Shown in pieces: positions 1 through 11,640 of a stretch of DNA of 64,000 bases. Source of the DNA: Echinococcus granulosus (lineage: Eukaryota > Platyhelminthes > Cestoda > Cyclophyllidea > Taeniidae); assembly GCF_000524195.1 (NCBI RefSeq), contig NW_020170396.1, positions 936,127-1,000,126 on the forward strand. The letters are read 5' to 3'. Made by a program: the position numbers and the translations under genes. Position 1 is the first letter of the stretch, and each line of letters starts with the position of its first letter. The notes under the pieces were generated by a model. It did not search any database and had not been told where the DNA came from. It was given only the letters and a program-made list of their open reading frames with translations.

Positions 1-1110
1 AAAATGGACATTTGACATGGATCTCGAGCGTATTTCTGTCACTTGAGTACCATCCCGTTCTAAAACACTCTAATTCCACGAAACCATTTTGATACTGTGT
101 GTGGCAAAGCATTAAATTCTTCAACAATTAACTTGAGACATTAGATAATGATGTCCCAACATTTACAGGGAGGCGCCTTTTTAGTTTGTCTTTTTTCCAA
201 ATTCTAATGTAGAAAAGTTAACGCTGGACAGTCATATCAGTACAGCTAAATTTGTATTTTTTGACCACCAGGTCACACTTCTGGCGGTTAGACAAATTTG
301 AAGCGTATTAAGTTTTAACAGACGTTTTAAGTTAGTCATTATTCCACTTTTTTCCGAAAAAAAGTTGCGCCAATAAATGAACGGTCTAAGAAACCTGTGA
401 CGTCAAATACGGATTATTATCCTGCTAGGATCTCTTAAAAATTACTTGAGATCCGAAAAGCTTTAACCCGTGCCAGTCATCCGAAACATGGCTCTAGAAA
501 CTCACCACAACACTCCTTTTGGAAAGGATATGCTTTACATTAGCAAAGTATGGGAATCACATTCAGGTGTAAGATAATTCCAGCTGCGAAAAAGTTAGCA
601 CTATCCCCCGAACACCTATACACACAAATTCACGAAGGATTCACTCGATAGAGGTCCGCTGATTGCTTTACATGATCGTCTTGAACAGGCCACTCGGTAT
701 TGACAATAGTCCATTCGACTAACAGAGCCAAGAGTCACATTTTAGCGGTCTCAATTTTCGAACCGCCTGTTTATGATAATAATTTGTCTTTTTAGTAAAA
801 AGTTTGATCACCGAATAATCCTTGTGTTTAAAAGCTCAAAAAAAAATGCACTTTAATTCTCGGTGCTTTTGAGGTTGGGTGCCTCCATGAGGTTGTTTAC
901 TTCACTAGTTATCAAACTTCAGGGCCAAAAACAGTCGAAGCTGAAGAACTGTAACATTTACAGCCCAAGTATAGCAATTGAACACCCTCAATGAACTAAA
1001 AGCTTTGACTAAACAATATGAGCTCGGAAAGTAAACAGAATGTGATGTGATGAAATTTTTCTACTTTAAAGAAATGAAGTCGACAGCGGCCAGAATATCA
1101 ATAAGCATAC
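1..1110. other. Intergenic sequence, no gene seen
   Basis: This is AT-rich sequence beyond the 3' end of the minus-strand membrane-protein gene. I found no reading frame with splice borders, no repeat matching elsewhere in the window and no RNA gene. Confidence 0.5.
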
Positions 1111-1116
1111 TTTATT
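1111..1116 (-). terminator. Polyadenylation signal AATAAA of the minus-strand membrane-protein gene
   Basis: The plus strand reads TTTATT, which is AATAAA on the gene's strand. It lies 88 nt after the TGA stop (1204-1206), a normal spacing for a short 3' UTR. This supports the terminal exon chosen for the gene. Confidence 0.5.
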
Positions 1117-1203
1117 TTGCTAAATGAAAGTTATGTCGGGCTTGAGCTGACCACTAGCCAAGAAAGAAAGGGTCTTCCTAAGGTCGGGTTTTAGACCAGG
1201 AAG

Positions 1204-4200
1204 TCACCAGATTGGTGTTGAAGAATCAGCGCTTCTATCAGAGTTACCAGACATTGAAAACGAGGCACAGTCATGCTGACGGGTTTGCAAAGCAGATATA
1301 GTAAAGTAGAATTGTTGGTGCCACATCTTGCCAGGAAGGTAGTTATAAAATTGACCTAGTTGTGAAATAACCTGATTTTCAACATAATTTTTTTAACACC
1401 GTAAGTTCAGCGTGTGTGTAGGAATGTGAATTGCAATGCTTTGACTACTTCTGAACTCTTCGTTTTGGTTGCGCAGGCGCTTAAGGCTCCGCCCTCGTAC
1501 TTACACTGAGCGACTTGCTCTCCGGACCATGCCAGCAGTAGCGAGTATTACCATTTGAGACAATATCTTTTCACAAACTAGATTGAAAGTTTGTTAAAAC
1601 ATTTATCTGTAGGAATAGAAAAGAGTGCCATTAGTTTTCATTTAAACAGGAACGTGATAACAACGACTAATCTTGATGGATAAGCTCAGAAACATAGTGA
1701 TCCCTTCATCAGTGCTACAAAAGGTCACATAAGCCGCGACGCTCTAGATGAATCGGTGTACCTGAAATGTTGTCAGTGAATAGTTTTACCCGTTGAATAA
1801 TAAGAACATGACACTTTTACGATTAACATTATGCGGAAGTGCCTAAGTTTTGGACACAAAGAATTTGAGTCGTGGCAAGGGAAAGCTAACAGTTTGCAAT
1901 ATAATACCTGTTTTTCGCCTTGTTCAGGAGTCTCCTGGTAGGGTGGAGGAGAAGTTGTGGAGCAGGAAGAGAGAGTTTCTTGATGCTGCTTCTCCAGTGA
2001 GTCATTGCGACCGGCACTGGCGGCGATGGAGGCAGAGGGGGAGGCGGGTGGGACAAGAGGCCGCTCCGAGGGCTTGCGGGGGCCCTTGCACATAGGCCCT
2101 GCTAGGTAGTCGTTGAGGCGATCACGCCGACGCACAAGGATGTGCGCAACTAGCAGCAACGCCACTAGTACTGCCAGCGAGCAAACCACCACCACGGCGA
2201 CGAAACCAACCCGCGAGAGGTGCCCTCCAACACCCGTGTTCCCATTACTCTGCCGCCGACCCATCCCACCCATTGCATAATCACCTGTCTCCGGGAGGTG
2301 CTCAATTTTCCCCACCGTGTGTGGAGCTGCTATCGGTTCAGTAAGGACCTGAAAAAATACTTATCACTATCCACACTTGCCTCGTACTTAATCTTCCTGT
2401 GGCTTCGCTTAGGAACTTTCAAGGTCTTCACACAAATTTCAAACACTTCTGGCCTCTGGGTATTTACCAATTTGATAACCTTCTTGTAATTTCAATAAGG
2501 ATCTATTTATTCTTCAACCTTCCTGTGACTTCAGTAGTGATCTATTATCTATTCATAACCAATTGTATTTCTAGCCTTCCTGTGTAAATTCGCTCTACAC
2601 CAAGCTTTCCTACATATCTGATAAGGATTTCTTAGGAAAGGAATATAGGGGAGCAGAAAAGTGCTCATTAGGGTCGCAGTTGTGCCCGTCAATACTTGGC
2701 AGTTTCATTGCAACGTATTCGAGTTTTGTAACAGGACTGGTATGACTCCAATTGGGACTTTAAAATAAGACCGATTCGGAGCCAATTCTAACAGAGGCGC
2801 ATCAGTGAACTAAAGACATTTTCAGGCTCAAATCTAACCTTTTAGAATAAGTCAAAAAACGGTTTTTTAACATTTTAACAGCAGTACTGATGACAATGAT
2901 AGTGATGATAATAGTGAGCCAATTGAGGTATTTAGGGAAGTGTTTTTGCAACAGCCCTGTGTATCATGAATCCGAAAAGAGAAAAGAAAATGGTAATGCT
3001 CCTCTCATGAGCTAAATGCGGGGATTCGCTAGACCAAAACGCATTAGTTAATGCTCAACCAGCCCACCAAAATCAAATGTTTTGTTCAGTGGCCTTCTGA
3101 TGTGAAAACCTGCATATGACAAATACCACCATCACTGCCCCTAAAATTGCGTTTCTTTAAAAAAATCAGAGAACAACTTCAACTGTCCCTTTTTGAATCG
3201 GCCTCCAATTTACGTAAAAGTTAAACCCTATTTTACGACTGCAACGTTATCCCCGAGTTCTTAATTAAATGCTATTTTACGAGGGGCTTACGGGCATTCC
3301 GATTCCGTACTGGAACACCTTATTTTGCTTCATCCATTGCGCATTTTGACCTGAAGAGGTAAAAACAATGAGGTTTGGATAGCGGAAATCAGACGCAGCA
3401 CAGCCATAAACTAATGAAAAGTTAACTCACGCATCATGTTGAGCACATCACTCGCCACTAGTCCCGTCTCGAAGGGCACAAAGAAGAGGAGTACGTGACC
3501 AGTCTTATCGAGTCTAAAGTTAAGAGAGGCAGGTCGTACACATCAATAAAACCAAAAAAAAAGAGTAGTAGCGATGACCCATTGCTTTACGGTAATGGGG
3601 TGAACGTTTGCAACGCTATGTCCGGGACGACTTAATTGTCGCCTAGAGAAAGCAAGTGGAGCAATTAGTTAAAACTGCTGACGCTCCTAATATTAAAACA
3701 CAACACCACTGCAACACCATTGCATACAGTGCCTGATGAAAAAAACATGCATTCTCTATCTAGCTCTACGCCTCTGATGTGTATTTTCATAGTTCATCAA
3801 TGTGTTTGGAACAGGACATAGTCGGCTGGACTGTCTGCAAGGGGATTAAAATTTCATTTTAAGCATCAGCAGCACATAACTTAAAGTGGAAAGTCTCTTT
3901 AGTGAGGGCGGTTTAAGAGGCAGTTTATGATTCACTATAGGCATTGAGCTCTAGTTTCAAGCATTTTTTGTCAAGACCTTAAAGGAAGGTCAACTACCAC
4001 AATCTAGATGCTACTGCTCAAAAACTAAAATGAAATGTGTTCATCCTCCCTATAACAAGAACATTCTGCATCTACTTTATGATTTAAAACTCAACCAAAT
4101 AGTTTGCTACATGGGTTAATGCCAACAGATCTCAGAGACGGACAAGGAACACAGGTCACATATTTGTGACGTTGGGCTCAGGTGAAAAATCTGGGCATCG

Positions 4201-7200
4201 CGTATATGTGACGCTGGCAGCGAACGAGAGGTAGTATACGTGTTTCATATATACATTTCCATGGAAGTAATAGTTTCATAGTCATTGCCACATGAAATCT
4301 ACATTTATTGAAGTTATGGTATCATTATCATCACATATAAATGCATTTTAAGTTTCACACTACTTGGCAGGCGCAGGTGCTGAACTTCCTAATAAGAACG
4401 TCTCAGAGTGAGTCCCTCTCTTATACTACTTATCGTATACTTCGAATTTGTGCTTATGTGTATGGGGCAACCATCATGCACAACCGGTGATTGCACCAAC
4501 AGGGGAAGATTTACACCCAAGTCCACTTTTAATGTGTTGAGTGGGTTGTGCCATCATCGTCATTGCTCATGCTGATGCAAGTGCTGCTTCGAGTGTCACA
4601 ATGTCCCAGATCAATGCATCTGCGGAAAGAAGGCATTCTTCATAGACTTCCATTATGACGCCAACTCGAACAATTAGCTAAATGGACCAGTAATAGCTAT
4701 TTTTACCCATAAATTAACAATCAGTAAGAGGTCATACAATTAGCGGTTGGTGTGCATCCCAATAGCAACTCTCAGGTCCATGCAGCGGCATTCGCACCTC
4801 AGTTTTTAAATGTGTATATATTCACTCCGGACCTAGATGAGAGCTGAAATAAATGCTCTGTGGATACTACTAAGACCTCTTCCCTTTGCGATGCATTCAT
4901 AGGAGTTCATTATGTGTGTACAAGTGGAGTATATAGTAGCAGTAGGCATCTGTAGAATTAGAGGGAATTCAGTTCGGTGTATTCCTTTGAACGTGTAATG
5001 ATAAGCTGAGGAGGTGCCCGAGGGATAACAATTTATCAACTGATGTTTTACCTGATACATAACTTTTTGCCATCGTAAATACCGTAGCCATTGTCTGCAT
5101 CTCAACGTCACAACCGATAATTTGGTTTACCCATCCGGTTTCATTACTGTACGACAATGAGCGGCTGACAACACTGTCTACTTTCGGATACCTCGAGAGA
5201 ATATATGCGCATAAAGTGACATTGGAGTCGTTGCAAGTAAGAATCGCCCCAGCAATGTTGATACTTCACATCATTTAGATACAGCTTGTTTGTCTTATTA
5301 ATTAAAAATAAATCAGCTAACTCAGAAAGACTACCATATTGCTGATAGCCATTCCCACGAATTAGGTAGGGATCTTACCAATCGAAAATTGACAAGAATT
5401 ACAGAGGACTAAGAAAATCAAGAAACCAGTAGAGATCTGCCAGATAAAGTAGCATTTCGGTTATCCGTTGGGGCTGTATAATTTTGCTAGCCTTAATAGG
5501 CTCTTCATTCATTTGCAGTTACGTGATGGACTGGGTCTTACTTGGGAGGGTAGTTTCATGAAAAAAAGTCACTCGACTTACTGAAATTGCGCAATTGGAG
5601 GGCGGATGTGCATGTTTTCAGAAAGCTCTTGAAGAATGTTGTCTGCTTCAATATAATTCACCCTGTCAAAAAAGCAAAGTAGGACAATTTTCCTTCGAAT
5701 CGGTACAAAGATGAAACCGAACTTTAGTAGTCTATAGAAACATATAATTTGTTCTGATCCATTGTAATGCTTTTACGCGACTTTAAAACGAAGTTTGCCC
5801 AAATTATTTAATGAAGTCTTCTAGTAAACTTTACATACAATGATTTAATTATCATAACTTTAAACCAAAGTTCAGTTGTAGCAACGGAGAAATAAATATT
5901 ACATCCGTTATTTAACGGTTAGAAAACCAGTTTCATTCGACCTAGCTTGAAAAATTTACGAAACACGGGAAATATTTTGGTCGTGCAAATCTTTAGCGTT
6001 GTATTTAGTGGTTGATTGTTCAAATTTAGAATATTTAAATGAAACTAGGGGGATCCGAGGAATCGTAGAAGGGGAAATAAGCCAATTTTAGGGAAAACCG
6101 TAACTCACGGTTTTAATAGACGCAACCATATTGTGTTCTTCGTACGACGATCGAATTCGGCTGTGCCAAATTTCAAAACTTTATCGCGGTTGAATCGCTT
6201 CACTACCATCTTCTCATCCTCAAGTAGTTTATGTTCGTGATTCTTTGAGGTTTCATCTGAAACCGAATACAATATGAGCATTCTCAACAAAATTCATAAA
6301 GATTATTCAGACTAAAAGTGTCAAATGAAGTTAGCACGTTTATAAATACTTTTCTGTCTCTATCAATGCAGTCTTATAAATGGACAAGCTAATGGGAGTA
6401 ACGGGAAATAATGATAATTCCATCTAATTAATATTCAATAAAGTACGACCATATTACTAGCAGAGGGCGAAGAATGCCTTATACATAAGCTATATCTAGT
6501 GCAGGGCTAATCCTTTTAATGCAAAATAACGTCGCATTGATTAGTAATTTCGTATCCTCGTTCGTTTTTGTTGTCAAATCGAATAAAAAGGTTTCTTCTC
6601 CCCTCTAAGGTTACTACAGCGGTGAAAAACTGCACTGAGCTGGAATGGGGCCACCCTTGGGAAGAACTATCAAAAGAGTATGTATACAAATATGGACGAA
6701 AGTAGACTAAAAATACGACTTCGTGGAATAAGCACAGCAAGGAAGGCGGGATTGGTTAAGGTGTATATGCGCAAAAAAATAGACATTCGTTTGATTGGCT
6801 GATTTCATCCTCTAACCCTCTCTCTACCTCCGTTGAAATTGCATTATTTCAAGAGTTTAGACACCAATTACAGACTCGAGCACAGCCATAAAAACATGGG
6901 CGGTCTAAGGACTGTTTAAACAAGCCGAGAAAACATCCGATTTTGGCCTGGTCTTTTAATGTTTCTTTGGTAACCACTTAGAGTAGAGGGATCTTCGAAA
7001 ATTAATAATAAAGAGTAAATCAAACACTACCTTCCCGTCTGTGAAAAGTGCCACTACCATGGCTTGGTTTTCTACGGTTTACAAACCCAGCTCGAATATA
7101 CATTTTCTAAGCTTTGAGCTAATCTAATGATAGTTGCAGGAATGGCATTTTGGGGTTAAACCTAAACCTTTTAAAGGGAATATAGTGCAAAGTATAGATG

Positions 7201-8529
7201 CTTTATTCAAGGCTTGGTTTTAATGAGAAATACAATAGTCATTCAAATTTTACGTAGGTTTCCGCTAGTTCGAAACTGCAAATTTACAAACCAGCTATAC
7301 ATAGCTGGACTGCACATACAAATACATCAAACTACTATATCCCATTAGACATTACATGGTGTTTAGTTTTTGGTTAATTAATCCACAAAAATAGCGTACT
7401 AAAAATTGAATATATTTAAGAGCAAAACGTGTGAGGCACTTAAATATTGTGCAAGTAAACGTATGCAAATTAACAACAGTATTTCGAGTAATTTCATCCA
7501 AACTTTTAAACGAACCAATCATTTATGATTTGAAACAATGTTTGTTGTCAAATTACTGTTAGAAACTAAGCATTGTAAAACAGTGTAAGAGTGGTATACG
7601 TACCATTGACAAATTTGCGGACAAAATCATGAAAGTATTTTGTCGATAAAGAAGGATCTCCGCCAAATGCCCACGTCCTCATCGGTCTATCTGGAAATCT
7701 CCGAATCACACCCTTCTGAAATTCTAAGCCCTCACCGAAAGCCTCTTCCTCAGGAATCTCTTTAAAATCAAAACTTTTAAGTCGTCCGATGAACTTTTTT
7801 GCTGGCATCGATCCTTCGGCGCCTAATGCATCCAACTTCTCAGAATCATCAGCAGTGTACTCTACTTTATAGTTGTCAATGACCTCGATGGGCATTTCCC
7901 CACAAAGTTTCACGATGTCCATACGTTCATCCTGAAGCCTACAGACAAAATAATTGTTTAAAATAGCAGATATTCAACAAGGCCGAATGTTCTACAAAAA
8001 CCAAAAGTTACTAGCGGATACGCGGAATTCCGGGCACATGCTCACTGTGTAGAAAGTTGAGTAAATAGAAAGTATTGCCAATTTCAGGATCGTATCGTAC
8101 CTGAACTTCAAAATTAAACCACGAAATACACATTGAACATATAAATCTGAAAAATCCAGTCCAATCCGAAGAAAGTCTGTCCCGATGTTATTAAGCAGGC
8201 TTCTTTCTGCGTAACTGAGCTTGTAAGTACTTCCGTCAAAATTCCCCTCAACACACTTCCCGAACAAATTATCTATGTATGGCAGTCAAAAATTAATTAC
8301 AAATAACCATCTTGACAGGTTTCCGAGGGCATACAAACATCAGAAATCAAACAACCTGAGAAATGTTCTGAACAAAACGCACGAGCATACCAACATAGCC
8401 ACCGACAACTGTATTCAAATTTCGCTTTTCACTACTCAGTACATGTGTTACTGAAAGAACAACATGATTTCTATCAACAATAAATGAGTAAAGAGCGAGC
8501 ACCAAGGGCCAAATTTTGAAGCTAAGCAT
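1204..8529 (-). CDS. Unrecognised single-pass (type I) membrane protein with cytoplasmic PPPY motif, 8 exons
   Basis: Exons on the minus strand are 8529-8391, 8272-8101, 7938-7604, 6256-6109, 5662-5582, 3513-3431, 2329-1908 and 1275-1204. All have GT/AG borders and matching phases, and they sum to 1452 nt (483 aa plus stop). The start ATG begins a hydrophobic signal peptide (MLSFKIWPLVLALYSF). The extracellular part (~27-359) has few cysteines (C53, C94, C116) and a charged central section. A transmembrane helix spans ~360-385 (VGFVAVVVVCSLAVLVALLL), followed by the stop-transfer run RRRDR. The ~95-residue tail is Pro/Ser-rich and holds PPPY at 447-450, the type of motif bound by WW domains (Nedd4-type ligases, dystrophin). 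The last exon encodes 23 residues ending STPIW. I considered sarcoglycan and dystroglycan because of the topology and PPxY, but could not match the ectodomain to either. The splice model is strong; the function is unknown. Confidence 0.72.
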
Positions 8530-8864
8530 TAGCCCTCACTAAGAGTATAGTGAAGGTCGAAATGTAACCTTCAGTAGGTAGGGCAGCGGCGATTCATTAA
8601 AAGATCAAAACAAATTTATATTGGCATAAAAATGTGTTTGAGACCTTTTTACCTCAAAAGAATTAGGCAAATTTAGGTTAGCTAGGTTTTAAAAGATAAC
8701 AGGAGTAAATGATGCGCAGAAACGACTTGATATGAAGCAAAAATAGACCGATAAGATATACTGTAATAGGTGTTAGTCTTATTGTATCTTAAAGGAAGGA
8801 GACTGTTAGAGAGTGCGTTACTAGGCCTCAAAGAGAAAACAAACCCCGAACTTGCTCAGCCTAC
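8530..8864. other. 5' flank of the minus-strand membrane-protein gene
   Basis: This is AT-rich sequence between the start codon at 8529 and the LTR element. On the minus strand a pyrimidine-rich CTCTTAG lies about 9 nt before the ATG and could be a 3' splice site for a 5' UTR intron or trans-spliced leader. I recognise no core promoter motif. Confidence 0.3.
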
Positions 8865-9063
8865 TGTAACGTCCCGAGACTCCCTGAAGACAAAAGAAGA
8901 CAACGTACTTGGGCAGAGTATATATATTCAGCACGGAGAAGGTGGCTGGGCTATTGGTATGGCCCAAAAGGCTAGCCTACCCAACGAGGTACAACGGGGC
9001 TGATTCAAAGTACAAAAAGTGGCACCTCACCAGTACCGAGGGATAAACCACTATCGTATTACA
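8865..9063 (-). repeat. 3' LTR of the TRIM-like element
   Basis: This 199-bp repeat runs from TGTAAC to ATTACA on the plus strand and is nearly identical to 9618-9813. It keeps the TG...CA ends typical of LTRs. Related copies are at 32019-32182, 33332-33526, 33547-33603 and 61176-61374. Confidence 0.85.
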
Positions 9064-9066
9064 TAG

Positions 9067-9082
9067 CCTCCCTCCTCTTTTG
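9067..9082 (-). other. Polypurine tract of the LTR element
   Basis: The plus strand is the pyrimidine run CCTCCCTCCTCTTTT, so the element's sense strand carries AAAAGAGGAGGGAGG immediately upstream of its 3' LTR. This is the usual place for plus-strand priming in reverse transcription. Confidence 0.65.
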
Positions 9083-9605
9083 AGCTTTGTCCCTGGCGCT
9101 CCCACAGGTCAACCTCCCGCGTCAGCCATTACAACGTAGTCGGTGCAGCAAAGAAACACCCACGAGCCGACCGTGCCAGTCACCAAATTAGTGCGCAACC
9201 GAGGAGCTACTTGACCTCAACGTCGCTGATCCCTCTTGGCAGCTTGACTGGATCTGGGGTTTCGTCCGGTTTAGGGATTTGATTCAGGACGGGGAACTGC
9301 GCCGGCCATCATGCGTGCCCATAGATAGATGCAGGAACACTGGCAGGTCCATGGGGGACGGTAGGGAAAATCCGTAACGAAACTTCCAGATGGTTCACGG
9401 CTAGTGTCGCTTCAGTTGTTAATAGCTTTTCTGCAGAACACAGGACTGGGAGAGATGCCGAAGGTAGACGTCAACATCAACCCTTCTGTTAGGGGTCATC
9501 ACCATTCTCCCATCCGTAGCATATGTACTTCTTCCGCTCCACTAAGGCTTATCACGCAGAAGTGGAAAATCAGGATACATGTCTTTCAAGATCGGGTTCG
9601 CTTTC

Positions 9606-9617
9606 CGCTGCCACCAA
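9606..9617 (-). other. Primer binding site of the LTR element
   Basis: On the minus strand the sequence after the 5' LTR reads T-TGGTGGCAGCGG. The 12-nt TGGTGGCAGCGG complements the 3' terminus CCGCTGCCACCA known for some eukaryotic tRNA-Leu isoacceptors. The primer identity is inferred from memory of tRNA ends. Confidence 0.6.
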
Positions 9618-9813
9618 TGTAGCGTCCCGAGACTCCCTGAAGACGAAAGAAGACACAATACTCGGGCAGAATATATATATTCAGCACAGAGAAGGTGTCT
9701 GGGCTATTGACATGGCCCAAAAGGCCAGCCCACCAAACGAGGTACAAGGGGATGTTTAAAGTACAAAAGTGGCGCCTCACCAGAACCGAGGGATAAACCA
9801 CTATCGTATTACA
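9618..9813 (-). repeat. 5' LTR of the TRIM-like element
   Basis: This 196-bp repeat is the second direct copy. On the minus strand it is followed by T and then the TGG of the primer binding site, which makes it the 5' LTR and fixes the element's orientation. Confidence 0.85.
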
Positions 9814-9817
9814 CTAC

Positions 9818-10569
9818 AATATCTGTACCCCTTTTATAATAGCTACTTAATAAATTATGTTCTTCACCAATTCGTTGTAGTAGTCATCGAAGAGGGGGCA
9901 AAAGCTATGCTTAAGCAATAGTGACAGCGTTGAAGAACCCCTCCTTCTCAATAACGATTTGAGTTGAAGAGTTCCTTAATACCAGCAAATTTAACCTGTG
10001 GTTCTGACTCATAACGCCACAGAACCCTCAAAATTCTACGTGCCTTAATTTAGAGTTCTTCTTGGCCATTAAGTACGCAAATATTACCCTGACATTGAGT
10101 GGGAAAAAACGCTACACTGATTTTCTCAAACTTGTCATCGACGATGCAGATCAAACACTAGCTGGAGAGTTCTTACGTCTCCACTAAAAAGTGAGGGAAG
10201 ACGAAGAGGGGCACGATTACAAGAAGTTCTCCTTTTTACAAAATTAGGATCACTTCGCTGTGCACAGGATTACGTTCAATAGATGGAAAGAAGATGGTAG
10301 TAGAAGGGGATGCATCATTTTGGGGAAGGTGTTTTCTTTACCCACCAAGGCACTAAAGCCTATACGGCCCTTTTGCTACCAAAGAAAGACGCCGATGACA
10401 TTTGTAACGCCCTCTTTGAGGCGGCATTCATACTCATGAACAACACAGGTGATCTTTGAACGCAGATGGCTTATATTACCGATAATAAAACAAATAACTT
10501 TGCAAGCCTTTAGCTGAGTACAAGAAAATAATCTTGTCGCAAGGTAATAAGCTGGGACGAACAAGTGCC
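9818..10569. other. Sequence between LTR element and gypsy relic
   Basis: No intact reading frame is present. The stretch may contain unrecognisable upstream parts of the gypsy relic that follows (gag or protease), but no motif supports this. Confidence 0.3.
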
Positions 10570-11640
10570 GTGAAGCATGCTGTAGATATCGGCAAAGCTA
10601 GACCGATCTAACAGCCAACCAGATGCATACCACCTCCTTTGCTGAAAGAAGCAAACCGTCTGGTAAAAGAGATGATCAGAGACGAGGTCGTAAACCCATC
10701 TAAGCCACTATAGGCCTGTCTGATTTCTTTCGTAAAGGAGAGCGACGAAGGCTTGAGGCTGTGCGTTGAATATAAGAAGCTCAACGCAATAACAGGGACT
10801 CCTTCTCATTACCCTACATAATCAATTTGTTTGACTCCCTCCACGGGTTGGAGTGTTTCTCTACCCTAGACTTCAAAAATCAGGATCCTGGCAGGTGGAA
10901 GTAACCAAAACATGTAGAGAAAAAATAGTCTTTATTTCGTAAATCCAGGTTTGTGAATTACACAGTATGCTTTCATATTCTGTAATGCAGCGGCTACCTT
11001 CCAACGTGAGGTGCAAACCGCATTAATTGGTTTATTCCCAACCATGTGTAATTTATCTAGATATGGTTCTCGAATTCGGTAGAGATATTTGAGAACACAA
11101 CGCCAACCTGAGACTAGTGTTGGAACGCCCATGAGGTGCAGGGTTGACAATGAACCCAAAGAAATACCGTTTTCTGCAACACTCGATTGCCTTCTCGGGG
11201 TATGCAGTCTCGTCATATGGGATGGCAGTAATGAAGACGGTACAAAATGAGTGGGGTCCTGGCCAACAGCAACTAATAAGGTGGAACTGCATAGTTCCCA
11301 TGCTGGGAGGTTACAACAGGCGTTTTGTAAAATGTTTTGCTAGGATCGCAAGCTCGTTGCATACATTAATTCGAAAGCGGGCGACTAAGAAATTTGAATG
11401 GAAGAAAGAGAAAGAGAGGGTTTGAAAGAGCGTTTAGAACTGAAGCTAATGCTCTGCTCTGCACCGATTCTAGCATTATCCAACCAGGGAGAACGGCCCC
11501 ACCGTTTGTATTGGTTACGGACGTGGTGTACTCTCACAAAGGGACAAAGATGGAAAGGATCAAGTCGGACGCAACAAAAATGTGCTACCTTTTTGTAATC
11601 GTGTTACAAACCGGGCAGAAAGAGTAAACGCTTGACCCAC
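10570..11640 (+). pseudogene. Degenerate Ty3/gypsy pol (reverse transcriptase to RNase H start)
   Basis: Broken plus-strand reading frames follow the order of a Ty3/gypsy pol. From about 10570-10700 there is a segment resembling the start of the RT domain (RLVKEMIRDEVVNPSK). At ~10735-10800 is the RT block LRLCVEYKKLNAIT, and at ~10850 FSTLDFKNQD. At ~11140-11215 is a MNPKKYRFLQHSIAFSGY segment, and at ~11310-11400 the YNRRFVKCFARIASSLHTL block at the RT/RNase H junction. Stops and frameshifts separate the blocks. The catalytic YxDD region appears mutated: the aligned stretch around 11050 has no clean motif. The element is dead. Its strand is opposite to the neighbouring LTR element, so the two are probably separate insertions. 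Confidence 0.75.

Larger units (their letters stand above)
8865..9813 (-). mobile_element. Non-autonomous LTR retroelement (TRIM-like), complete with LTRs, PBS, PPT and TSD
   Basis: Two direct copies of a ~197-bp repeat flank 554 bp of non-coding DNA. On the minus strand the 5' LTR is 9813-9618 and the 3' LTR 9063-8865; both begin TGTAATACGATAGTGG and end in TACA. One base after the 5' LTR is TGGTGGCAGCGG, a primer binding site complementary to a CCGCTGCCACCA tRNA 3' end (tRNA-Leu-like, from general knowledge). A purine run, AAAAGAGGAGGGAGG, sits a few bases before the 3' LTR. The 4-bp target duplication CTAC lies at 8861-8864 and 9814-9817. No gag or pol frame exists inside, so the element would need proteins in trans. 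The LTRs differ by scattered substitutions and small indels, so the insertion is not very recent. Confidence 0.85.

Noticed and set aside
8346..8390. Longer first exon of the minus-strand membrane gene, using the donor CTCAG|GTTG
   Set aside because: It leaves the next exon out of phase, giving a frame that stops before the exon's donor. The donor GTTG|GTATGC at 8391 gives the right phase and is a better match.
1204..8529. Assignment of the orphan membrane protein to sarcoglycan or dystroglycan
   Set aside because: Only topology and a PPxY motif fit. The ectodomain lacks recognisable motifs of either family, so naming it would be guesswork.
8865..9817. TRIM-like element read as a plus-strand insertion
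   Set aside because: In plus orientation there is no primer binding site after the first LTR and no purine tract before the second; both are present only in minus orientation.
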